Shown here in pieces: positions 8,458-20,400 of a stretch of DNA of 64,000 nt. Position 1 is the first letter of the stretch. The number at the start of each line of letters is the position of its first letter. The stretch comes from Streptomyces cyaneus (GTDB taxonomy: Bacteria; Actinomycetota; Actinomycetes; Streptomycetales; Streptomycetaceae). Under the pieces are notes generated by a model. That model was not told the DNA's origin. It ran no database searches and saw only the letters and a program-made list of their open reading frames with translations. The DNA lies in contig NZ_RQJW01000003.1 of the NCBI RefSeq assembly GCF_004028635.1, forward strand, positions 558,001 through 622,000. Reading direction: 5' to 3'. A program made the position numbers and the translations under genes.

Positions 8458-11400
8458 ATGAGTATCCAGCTGCCACCGGAATTGGGATTCGTCGCCAAGA
8501 TCGCCGTCGGGGACGAGTTCCCGAAGGGGAACGAGGACAAGCTCGCCGAACTCGGTGCGGTCTGGAACGCGGCGGCGCAGGAGATCAACCAGCTCCTCGG
8601 GGAACTCAATCCGGCTACGGCGGCGACGTTCGAGAGCATGGCCGGGGCTCCGGCGGAACAGTTCGGGCAGTTCGTCACGGCCCTGAGTTCGACCCTGCCC
8701 GTGATGGCGACGTCGGCCGCGCAACTCGGTGTGATGGCCGACAACATCGCGCTGGAGATCGAGTACGCGAAGTACATGATCATCCTGAATCTGGCGTGGA
8801 TGGCCGCGGAAATCGCGTATCTGACGGCCACGTTGTTCGGGTCGGCGGCGATTCCGGCCGTGGTCACGGCGGGCCGGTTCGCGGTTCAGGCGATCCTGCG
8901 GGAGCTGTTCATCGCGGTGCTGTCGAACATCGTGATGCAGGTCGGCATGGATGTCGCGGTGCAGGTCATCCAGTTCCTGAAGGGCGACCGCACCCACTGG
9001 GACCTGAGCAAGACCAAGGGCGCGGCGGAGATGGGTGCGATCGGCGGGGCCCTCGGCGGGGGGCTGGGGCAGATCATGCGCCACCTGGCCCCGAAGTTCG
9101 CCGACTCCTTCCTCGGCAATGTCACTCACGGCGCTCTGACCGGACTGACCACGACCGCGGTGACCAACGTCTTCAGTCCCGGGCAGAACCTCGGGCTGGG
9201 CACGCTCTCCGAAGCGATCGGCGGGGCCCTCGAAGGCGGCGGCCGGCGTGGCGGGCACGGCGCGGGAGACGGGGTGTCACCGGAGCACATCAGTGTGCCC
9301 AAGTTCGACATGCCGTCCATGCCCGACCTGCTGAAGAACGCGAATCCGAGCGAGGGCCACGAGGGCACTCCAACGGCCCCCACGTCCTCCACGACTCCGA
9401 CGACCTCCACAACCCCGACGACCGATACCACTCCCGCGACTCCCACGACCGACACGACTTCCACGACCTCCACGGCACCCGCCCCCTCAACGACACCCAC
9501 GACACCCGCGCGTTCGGGCCAGGTACCCGAAGAGACCCCGGGACGAGTGCCAGAGGAGGACTCGACCGGTCAGCGTCCCGGCGAGGAAGACCTCGATCTG
9601 CCGGACGCGCCCAAGCCGTTCGACCCGTCGGAGCTGCCGGACCCCTCGCCCAGCACGCTCGTCACCGACCTCCCCTCCGCGCCGACCGGGACCCTGGCTC
9701 CCCTGCGACAGGAGGTGCGGACCCGCGTAGACGAGCTCAGCAGGATCGCGCGGTCGGCCGGGCTGCCCGAGTCGGAGTGGCGGACTCGGGCCGACTCGGT
9801 GCGCGAGTCGGCCCGCTCGGGCGACTGGGCCGAGACGAGCCGGCGTCTGCAGGACTTCCGGACGACGGTCGAACAACAGGTTCTCGTCCAGCGGCTCGCG
9901 GACTTTCGCGCTCATGTGGACACCCAGGTCGAGAACGGCTTCTCCCGGCTGCGCGATCTGGGCGTCGACGAGGACGCCTGGCGTTCCCAGGTGGACGCCG
10001 TGGAGCAGGCGCAGCAAACGGGCAACCCGGTCCTGGTCGACAGCCAACTCAAGGAGTACACCGACTTCGTAGAGCGTCATCTTCCCGTCGAAGTGGTGTC
10101 GGAGAACGGCCCGCGATCCTTCGACTCGGGAGTGGAGCAGCTTCGCCGGGAGCTGACCACGGTCAGCGACCCGGCCGCGCGGGAGGCGCTGCAGAAGGAC
10201 CTGGAGTGGCACCAGCAGGTCCAGCAGCGCATGGACCGCCTGACGCAGTCCGATCCAGAGGCCGACATCATGCGGCGCCGGACGATCGCTCAGGAGGAGT
10301 CGGCGCGGTCGCCGGAGGAGGTGTCCCAGGCCCGTCAGACGCTGCAGGACTTCCAGAACCAGCGCGACATGCAGCGGCAGCTGGACGACGTGCGCCAGGG
10401 CACGGCCCAGACCGACCTGGAGCGACGGCTGGACGCGCTGCGCGAACGGGCACTGCCGGATGCGCGCGGGCAGGAGCTGCTGCAGCGGCTGCAGGACGCG
10501 GCCACGCCTCAGGAGACCGAGCAGGCGCTGCGCGATCTGGTCGCGCACAACCAACTGACGCAGCAGGAGCGGCAGTTGAACGAGCTGCGCGAAGGCCTGC
10601 TGCCCGCCACCGACCCGCAGCGCGAGCAGCTCGTCCAGAACGTGGAGAACGCGCGGACTCCGGAGGAGGCGCGCCAGGCGCAGCAGGAGCTCAGGGAGTT
10701 CACGGATCGTCAGATCGAGGAGCAGCAGCAGTCGTTCACCGAGCGGCTGAACGCGCAGGAGGATGCCCGGGCGCAGGCGGCGGACGAGGACCTGCTGCGG
10801 CGGCTCGACGGTCTGAACGCCGGTACGCCGCAGGATGCGCGCGAGGCGGAGCTGCGGCAGCAGCTTGATGCCGCGACGAGCCCGCAGGAGCGGGCCCAGG
10901 TCATCCACGAGCTGGGAGTGCATCAGCAGGGTGTGCTGCAGCAGCGGGTCGATGCCGCGACGACGCCGCAGGAGCGCAGGCAGGCGCTCGACGCGCAGGC
11001 GAAGTTCAACGGCTGGACGCCGGTGGAGCGGCGGCTGGCCGAGCTGCGTACGGTGCTGAACCCGGGCGGCGCGCCGGAGGCGGACGCCCACCGGGCGGAT
11101 CTGGTGCGGCAGGTGGAGAACGCCCGGACGCCGGAGGAGGCGCGCCAGGCACAGCAGGAGCTCAAGCAGCACACGGACCGTCAGATCGAGGAACAGACGC
11201 GGCACTTGGAGGAACGGCTGCGTCAGCAGGCCGCCTCTGGTGGCGGCCAGGGGTCGGCTGCCGCGGCGGCCAACGCGGACCTCATGCGGCGGTTCGAGGA
11301 GCTGCGCGGCGACGGGTCGCACCAGGACCCGCGCGAGGCCGAGCTGATGCGGCGGATGGAGGCCGCGGACAGCCAGCAGGAGGCGCGGTCCGCCGAGCAG

Positions 11401-14400
11401 CAGCTCAAGGACCACCTCGCCGACCGGGAGCAGCAGCGCCAGGTCGGCGAGCAGCAGCGACTGGAACAGGTCCGCACCCACGAGCAGGAAGTCACCCAGC
11501 TGCGCGACCAGCTCACCCAGCAGCGCCGGACCGGCGCGCCGGAGGAGGTCGTACAGCAGACGCAGCAGCGACTGGAGCGGGCGGAGCAGCGCCTGGCCAC
11601 GGTGCGGACTCCCGACGAGAACACTGCCGCGCTGCGCCGCGAACTCCAGCAGGAGATCGAACGGCCGGCGTCGGGCTCGGACCGTCCCGGTGCCGGGTCC
11701 GGTCGCGGCGGGGGAACGGACTCCGGCGGTACGGGTTCCGACTCGGGCTCCGGAAGCCGGCTGGACCGACTGGTCCAGGAAGGCATCTCCAGGCAGACCG
11801 AGCAGGACCTCGCACGTACGCAGGAGGAGCGGCAGTTCCTGCACCAGGAGCCCGACGAGCACACCTCGTTCACCCTGGACGAGCTCGACGACCTGCCCAG
11901 CGCCCCCAACGCCAGGCCGGAAACCGTGCCGGGCGCCGACACCGCCCAGCCCGCCGCCCTGCCGAACGCACCGACCACCCGGCCGGAGCCGTCGACGGCC
12001 GGGCGGCCCGATCCGCTGTCGGACCTGCCGGGTACCGGTGTCAGGCCCGATGCCACGGTCCCGTCCGAGCAGCGCCCCGTCGGGGACGAGCCGCGCGTGC
12101 CGTTGTCCGAGGAGGCGGCCGACCGGATCGCCTCCGAGATCGAGGGGCTGCCCAGTGCACCGGTGAGTCCCTTGGTTCGTCCGGGCGATGCCCCGGCCGT
12201 CCAGGGGCGGCCGGAGACGTCCCGGCAGGCACAGCCGCAGCGTGTCGAGCCCTCCGCGCCTCGTCCCGGGTCCGACGTGACGCAGGCCCAGCGTTCACGT
12301 CCCGCGGCCGAAACGGAGTTGCCCGCCGCGCCGACATCCGGTCCACGCGTCGACCGGGCCACCATGCCCTCGCGTGTCCCGCAGATCGAAGACCTCGAGC
12401 GGACCCTCGCGGAGATCGAGCGCCAGGACTCCGTCCCCACGCCCGCCCAGGACACCTCGGCGACGCCGTCCTCGGCGCAGCCCGGTCCGCAGACCGGCGA
12501 TTCCCCGGACCGGCGGCAGGCCGACGGGGTGCGCCCCACGACGCAGGCCGAGGAGCCCTCGACGACCGAGCTGCGGCAGAACGCCCCCGACGTGCCGGGC
12601 GTGCGGGACGTCCAAGGCGGAACGACGGAACAGACGGAACAGAACGTCCGCGACGTCGCGCCCGACGCATCGCTGCGCCGCTTCGCCGAGCAGCAGTTCG
12701 GCAAGCTGGACGAGCCGACGGCCCGTCAGCTCTGGGAGGATGCCTCTCGCGTCACCGCGCAGCACAACCCCTTCCCGTTGGCCTTCGGCCGCCCCGGCGA
12801 GGGCATGCAGCAGCGTGATCCCCAGCAGTTCTGGTCCACCATGCGCGTGGCGCAGAACCTGCACGAGAACCAGGGAGCGCCGGACCGCATCGCGAAGGCC
12901 ATCGAGGTCGCCCAGGGCTTGGCCGCAGAGCGCGGCGTCGATGTCGTACGGGAGATGTTGCGGGGTGGTGCCTCCGGCCGCCCGACGGTGGATCTGGCGC
13001 TCCCGGGCGACGGCCCGACCCGGCTCGACGAGGCCGGAACGCCCACGGAACAGCGAGTTGACGTCCGCGGCGCCTCTGTCGAGGCCCGGTCGTCCGGGGA
13101 AAGCTCGACCACGGACGCGTCGGGTGCGGCCACCCTCGGCGGTCAGGCGCGCGCGTCCGAGGGGCCGGCGGAGCTGCCCCTGCTCGGGGCCGGGGCCTTG
13201 TCGGAGCAGGGGGCGCGGATCATGCGGGTCCCGGGTGACGCGACCTCCGCGACCCCGGATCGGCTGGAGCTCGTGGGCCCCGACGGTCTGCCGCTCCCCG
13301 ACCGCTCGGTACGGACCGGCGCGGACGGAAGCTTCATCGTGACCAGCACCGGCACCGGCACCGGCACCGGGGAAGAACTGCATTTCGCGGCGGACGGCGG
13401 TTTCAAGTACCGGGACGTGCCGCTACCGGGGATCCCCCATGTCGCGCGGTTCGACACTCCGTCCGGTGTGGTCAACGCGCCGCGGCTGATCGACAGGAAC
13501 GGTTCTCCGGTGCCGGGAGCGGACATCCGGCGCACGGGGGACGGTGGGATGGCGGTGACCCTCCCGGTGCCGGGGCAGGAGGAGACGCGGCTCCGCTGGG
13601 AATTCGGCGAGGACGGAGCGCCGCGCGGCCAGTCGCTGATCGTGCCGGACCGGCTCGCCGCGGCCGTCGACCGCACGCTGGACCTCACGGGTCTGCGTCC
13701 GGAGGGCGTCGTCTGGCGCGACTCCTACGAACCTTTGTGGCGGTACGACCTGAGGCCGCCCAAGGTCGTCTTCAAGCACGGCTTCGCGTCCAAGAGCACC
13801 GAGAACGCCGACATGGCGAAGTACGTCGTCGCGTGGGGCCCTTCGATGTTCGTCAGCACGTCGAAGGACGACAACTACACCCACCCCGCGAAGTTCAGGT
13901 ACGAGATCCACGCTCCGGGCGGCATCGACGTCAACGAGACACTCAAGGACCACCGGTTCGACGATCTGCCCGAGGACTTCGGTGCCGACGTGGAACGCGC
14001 GAAGGCCGGGAACCCGCACACCGAAGAGCACGAGATCGCGTTCCCCGGTGGTATCCGCCCGCAGTTCATCAAGCAGGCGCAGTACATCAAGGACGCGCAG
14101 CACAAGCACATCAGGGGCAAGTGGACCGCCAACCCCAGGTTCGACCCGACCTCCGTCAACACCGAGGTGACGAGGCCGGTGACCGTCCAGGAGGTCGAGC
14201 AGATCCTGGAGCGGGGCAGGACCGCCATGGCCGCCGAGACACCGGTGTCGGGGCCGGTGGAGGTGCCGGAGGAACTGCGGCGGTTCGCCCAGCAGTTGGC
14301 CGAGATGACGCTCCGGAAGTCTCACCAGCTCTGGGACAGCGCCGTCTTCGTCACCCGGAGGTCCAACCCGTTCGATCTGGTGGTCGACGAACCCCTGAAC

Positions 14401-17400
14401 TCCGTGGCTGGGCACCGCCTGATCAGTCCGACGCTGCTCAAACGCGATCCCGAGCAGTACTGGCACACCATGCGGGTGGCGCAGGAGATCCACCTGCACG
14501 GCGGTCCCGGTCGGGGGGACTACGAAGGCATGAAGCTGGCCGAGAGGCTGGCGAAGGGCCGGCGCGAGGGCGGTACGGCGGAGGGTCTCCTGGGCACAGG
14601 GGATCGACGGACCTCGCAGGCGCCGGCCGGGGCATCGGCCGAACGGAGCGGGGTCGGTTACCCGTCGCAGCAGCTGGTGTTTCCGGCGGCGGATCCGGTG
14701 CGGCCCGAGCAGTGGCGGCACCGCCGGGCCGACGCGGTCGGCAGCGAGCTGCGGACCGAGCGCTTCGACCCCGAGCGGGGGCGGCCGGCCGGCGACGGCA
14801 CGCTGCCCGGCAGCAGCACCCTCATCCGGGCCTGGGTGCGCCGGATCCAGGCCGAGGACGGCCGCTGGGTGCGGAACCTGAGCCTGCATCTGCCGGTGCG
14901 GTTCGGCGACGGCTTCCACCAGGACATGCTCAGGGAGTTCGAGGCCCGCTGGCGGCAGGCGCTGGACGGCCACTTCAACACCGGCCTGCGGCTTCCCCGC
15001 TCGGGCGACCAGCTCCACATCGACCTCGACCTGAGCCATGTCCCGGACCACCCCGAGGCGATCGAGCTCAGCATGTCGCCCGAGCCCGGCCGCTCCGACC
15101 AGCTGCACCTGCGGATGCACAGCGAGGCTCCCGAGCTCGGCCCCGACGAACTGGTGCGGCGGCAGCAGCTCAACGACCTGCTGGGCCTGCACGAGTTCGG
15201 TCACTTCACCGGTCTGCCGGACACCTACTACGCGGCGGACTCGGTCTTCCGCAACAGCGCCGCGAAGTCCAGCGGCAGCGGCATCATGGCCGACGTCGTC
15301 GAGGCACCCTCCCCGGGTGTTCCGCCGGAGTACCTGGCGGCCATCGAGAACACCGTGGACTCCGGCCCGGTCGTCCGCGACCACCCCCTGACGGGCGCGA
15401 CCGCGGCGAGGACGACCGCGACCAGTGCCCGCCAGACCCCGGTGGACCCCGCGGAGCACGAGCGGTTCGGGCAGTTCCGCGACGAACTGAAGAGCATGGT
15501 GGTCAGGCCCCACCCTGATCCCGAGCGACTGCGGCAGAGCATCGGCACGTTCCTGGACGGTGTCGCTCCGCAGCACCGGGCGGACTGGGTCCGGGAGACC
15601 CGGCGATTGATCGACACCCTGCCGGAGACGCAGTACGCCGACGAGTCGGTCAACGCGGCGCACCGGGCTCTGAACGCCTTCGACACCGACCGGCCGGCCA
15701 TGGCCGTCCCCGGCACGGAGTACGTGAGCGCGAGCCGTGTCACGGCCCCCAGGGGGGCCGGTGTCGTCCACCGCGACATCCCCGAAGTCGTCGTGGTCGA
15801 GGGCGAACCGTATGTGCCCATCTACACGGCTGTGTTCGGCGACTCACTGGGCGTCGAGAAACCGCCGTTCAAGGACGTCGGTCTGGACGGGAACGGCATC
15901 GTCCAGATCCACACCGGCGCCCTCAAGGACACCGACAACGTGTTCTGGGTGAGCATCGGCCAGCCCCTGCGCCAGATCAAGTGGATCGACAAGTACGGGA
16001 CCGACCCCGCGGCGACCGAGCCGATGATCCGGTCCTTCCTCGTGCCGCTGCGCACCGCCAACGAGATCTCGCGTGGCGCGGTCACCGAGCACCAGGCCGC
16101 GGCCTCCGCGTACCAGGACGGCGAGGTCCCGGACGACCTCAACGTCGACAAGCCGTACGCGTCCAACCAGTTCGGCATCAGGAACCCCCGCTCCCTCGAA
16201 CTGCTCCGCCAGACCGCGCTGCCCAATTCGCTGCGCACGTACACCGACGGCGAGACTCAGGGCCGTCCGGATTCCTGGGGCGATGTCCGGCCCCTCGGCG
16301 AACTCCGCGGCAGGCTCGGCGTCCCGAGCGAGGGCATGCCCGACTACCCCGTCTTCGTCGAGGGCAACAACTTCCTCGATCCCGCCAGGTACAAGGAGAT
16401 GGCGAGGACGCTCCGAGAAGTCGTCGCGGCCCACTACAACAACCCCAGCCTGCGCGAACGCGGGGACAAGCACCTGTCGAGGAAGCAGGTGGAGGCGTTC
16501 TTCGACCGGCACGCCCCCGAGCACCTCAAGGCAGGTGTCGAGGACCGTGCCGACAAGCGGGAGGCCATCGACGCGTTCGTCCGCGACTACGTCAGCCCCT
16601 CGGCCACCCAGGTGCGCATCGCGCAGACGATCCACGACGAGTATCAGCACCTCGGCGAAGGCAACCCGTCGGACCGGCCGGTGGCGTACCGCCTCACCGG
16701 GGCGCAGCCCACCCTGCGGGGCCAGCGCAGGACCGCCGACCGGCAACTGGGCCGGTTCCACCGTGAGCTCATGGAGGAGCGGTTCGCGATCCGCTCCGGC
16801 TTCGACGCCCTCAAAAAGGGGCTCGTCAATGCCGCGCTGAAGGAGGACCCGCCGCGCGAGGTCCGCCTCGCCCTCACCGAACTGCGCGACAAGCGCGAGG
16901 AGATAGTCAACGACTACGAGTTCAAGATCGGCGACTTCACCACCACCCCGGCCAAGAACGAGGAGTACCGCGGCTTCGCCACCGCCGTACACGGCCGGAT
17001 CACCGAGGCGCTGGGCGCGCGGCAGCAGGGTCCGCAGCTGGCACGGGTCCTCGACTTGCTCGACCGCATCCGGTCGGCCTCGGCGCGGGAGACGGGTGCC
17101 CTCGATCCCGTCTCCGGCCGCTCGGACCTGGCAGACCGCCCCGTCGCGTCCGCACCGGCCGCACAGGCCTCCGGGCCCCAGACCGCCGGGACCGACGCAC
17201 GTCAAGCGGTACCGGCCACGGCGGCACCCGAAGCGCCGACGATCACGCGCGGTGCCGTTTCTCGACTGGAACCCGTCGCCGAGCACGAGGACATCGCGCT
17301 GCCCGGCACCGACCACGTCATCCGGGTCGACTCGGAGTCGGGACGGCTGCTGTCCACGGTGTCCGGCATCGACCTGCGGGTCGAGCAGACGGCGGACGGC

Positions 17401-20400
17401 GGGCTGGTGGTGCACGCCGACGGCCTGGCCGACGGCCCGGTGACCTGGCACTACGACGCCGACCGGGTGCTGGAGTCGATGGAACGGCCGCTGACCACGT
17501 ACCGGGGCAATGCGCTCGCCGGTCAGCGCGTACGGCTCCGGTTCGCACCGGACGGCGCCCTGCGCGCGGCCCGGCTCCTACCGCAGGGCGACGCCGTGGC
17601 GGGGTCGCACGCCGAGGTGGGGCCCGGTGGCTTCCGGGTGACCGATCCGGACACCGAGGTGGCGTACCACTTCGACCGCGCGGCCCGGCAGATACGGACC
17701 CCGCAGCCGGTCACCCGGCACATCCGCTTCGAGGGCGGCTCGCACCAACTGTCCGCCGACGCCCGGCGAGCCGTCGACGCACTCGCGGCGAGCACCGCGC
17801 AGGAGGGTGTGGCTGCCTTCGAGCGGGGACAGCGGCTGCCCGTCGTGTCCATCAGCGGTCATGGCAACGGCACCGCGCTCGGACGGCCCCACTACGGCCG
17901 GGCCATCCGGCGGGGCGAGGAGCGGGCGGAGGCGGTGGCCGAGGCCTTCACCGAGCGCCTGCGCGAGCACCTGCGGGCGGCGGGAGCACCGCCCGAGCTG
18001 CACGCCGCCGACTTCCCCGTCGTCGTCACGTCACGTGGCCGCGAGTACCCGCTCGGGACGAGCCCCGCCGACGGCCCGGCGGCCCTGCGCCGCGCGGTCA
18101 TCAGCATCAGCCACCCGAGCCCGACGCTGGCCGACCTCCTCGCGACCTCACCCCAGCGGGAGGTGGCGCAACCGGGTACGGCCGAGGAGGTACGCGACTC
18201 CGGGCACCCTTCCGCCGCCGCGGAGCAGGTCCGGGCCGCGGAAGAGCCGAGCGCGACCGAGGCGACGCGCACACCGGGGGACGTACGCGATGCGCAGGAC
18301 GTGCGTACCGAGGGCGATACGACGGCGGAGCCCCTCGCACCGGGCGGGGTCGGTGCCCGCAAGCGCGCCCGCACGGACGAGGGCCTCGCCCCGGGCGACA
18401 CCCGCCGGCCCAAACGAACCCACACCACGGAGGAAATCCCGGACCGCGAGCCCGAGGAGAGGGCAACGCCGCAGCCGGCCGGCACGGCGGAGTCCGTCGC
18501 CCCGGTCGAGGCCCCTGCGCGCAAGCGCGGCCGCACGGACGAAGACCTCGCCCCGGACGACACCCGCGGGCCCAAACGAACCCACATCACGGAGCAAGTC
18601 CCAGACCGCGAGCCCGAGGAGACCGACACGGCGCAGCAGGCGCCCGCGTCCGAGGAGGTGCTCGCCCCCACACCCGCGGTCGCCTCCACCTCGGCAAGCC
18701 GCCCGGCCGACCCGCAGGAAGCCGCGCAAGACGTGCCCGCCGCCGAAGTGCCGTGGTACGTGGAGCGGGGCGCTCTGGGTGAGGTGACCGTCCATGACGC
18801 CCAGGCGTTCGACGAGGACACGGCGCGGCAGTGGGCGGAGCGGATCACCTATGAGGTGACGCGGCCCGGGGACAGTACCGAGCTGATCGACGGCATCCAC
18901 GACGCGATACGCAAGCTGCTGGCCGGCGAGGGCGCGCACTCCGCCACCCCCGCCGCCGTCTGGGACCGGGCGCTGCAACAGGGCCTGCTGGTGGCGGCCG
19001 GGGATCAACTGGTGTGGGTGCGGCCGGTGTTGAAGCAGCTCACGCCCGCACCGGCTGATCCCGGGGCGGATACGGCGGTGCGCGAGTACAAGGTGTCGTT
19101 CGCCGGGCAGTCGGCCACTACCAAGACCGCGGTCGAACGGCCGCACGGCGCCGACATCGTCCCGCTCACGGCCGTGTCGCTCGCCCAGGGCGCCGGCTCC
19201 CTGCTGCCCGCGATCCCGCTGGTCGGCGGCCAGTGGAGCCGCCAGCAGGCCACGGAACTCGAACGCAGCGTGGTGGCGGGCCGCAAGGTCTTCGTGCGGG
19301 ACATGCTCCGGTTCCTGGCCGGCGGGGCACACCTGCGCGTCTACGTGGACGGCGAGCGGCGCCCGTACCTCTCCGGGGACGAGTCGCTGGTCGTACCGGC
19401 CGCGGTGACGGTGGACCTGCCCTCGGACTTCACCCGGCCGGGCGGGCCGCGCCTGGAGACGGCGGACGAGCCCACCCGACAGGGCACCGGTGTGGCCCAC
19501 CCGCACCACGCCCGCGAGGTGCTCAACGCCATCGACCTGGAGCCGGTGGCGGCCCGGCTGCGACGCAACCTGCGCTCCGCGGGGCTGCCCGCCGAGGCGG
19601 TGCGGCAGATCGCGGAGACGGTGCTGTCCCGCCTCAACGAGAAGTCGGCCCGCAACCGCAGCCGGTACCTGCTCGGCAACGGCGTGCTGACCAGCCGGGT
19701 GGACGTCCGCGCGGGCGGGGCCCGGTTCCGTGGCCGCTTCACCATCCGGGCGCGGATCCACGACCTGCAGTACCTCGGTGACGCCCCCGGGGTCGCGGTG
19801 CGCGAGGACTCCGGTATCGGCATCACCACCGCCCGTTCGCGGATGGACAAGGGGCGGTTGTCGCTCGGCGTGGCCAGCGGCGGCGGAACCAAGGGCGAGG
19901 TCCGTTTCATGCCCTCCGCCGCGCTGACGTACGACCGAAGCCGCGACGCCGGGCATGGTCTGGCCGAGGTGGCGATGAGCCACACCGTCCTGAACGCGAC
20001 CAGCGAGCAGGCCCGTTACCGGGCAGGGCTGCGGGTGACGGTGGAGGCGGAGGTCGAGTCCGGCAGCCACCGCATCGCCCCCGTGGAGCACGTCGTCGAC
20101 GCGGAGCTCGGCGTCCCCGGCAGGGAGGCCGCCGACTTCGAGCAGCGGCTGCTGGGCGAGGACGCACCGCCGCTGCGAACGCAGGCGCCCGCCCTGGACG
20201 GTCCCGTCGACGCGCAGCCGAACGTGGTGCGGCTGCTGGTCCTGGCCGCGGACCACGGGGTCGGACTGCCGGAGTCCGCGTACCAGAGGCCGGCCAGGCT
20301 GGACACCTGGCGGGACAACGCGCCGCCGCCGCATCCGCGCGAGCCGCTCGCGCTGGCGTCCCGGCTCGGTCAGGGCTTCGGCATGGCCATCGCCCTGCCC

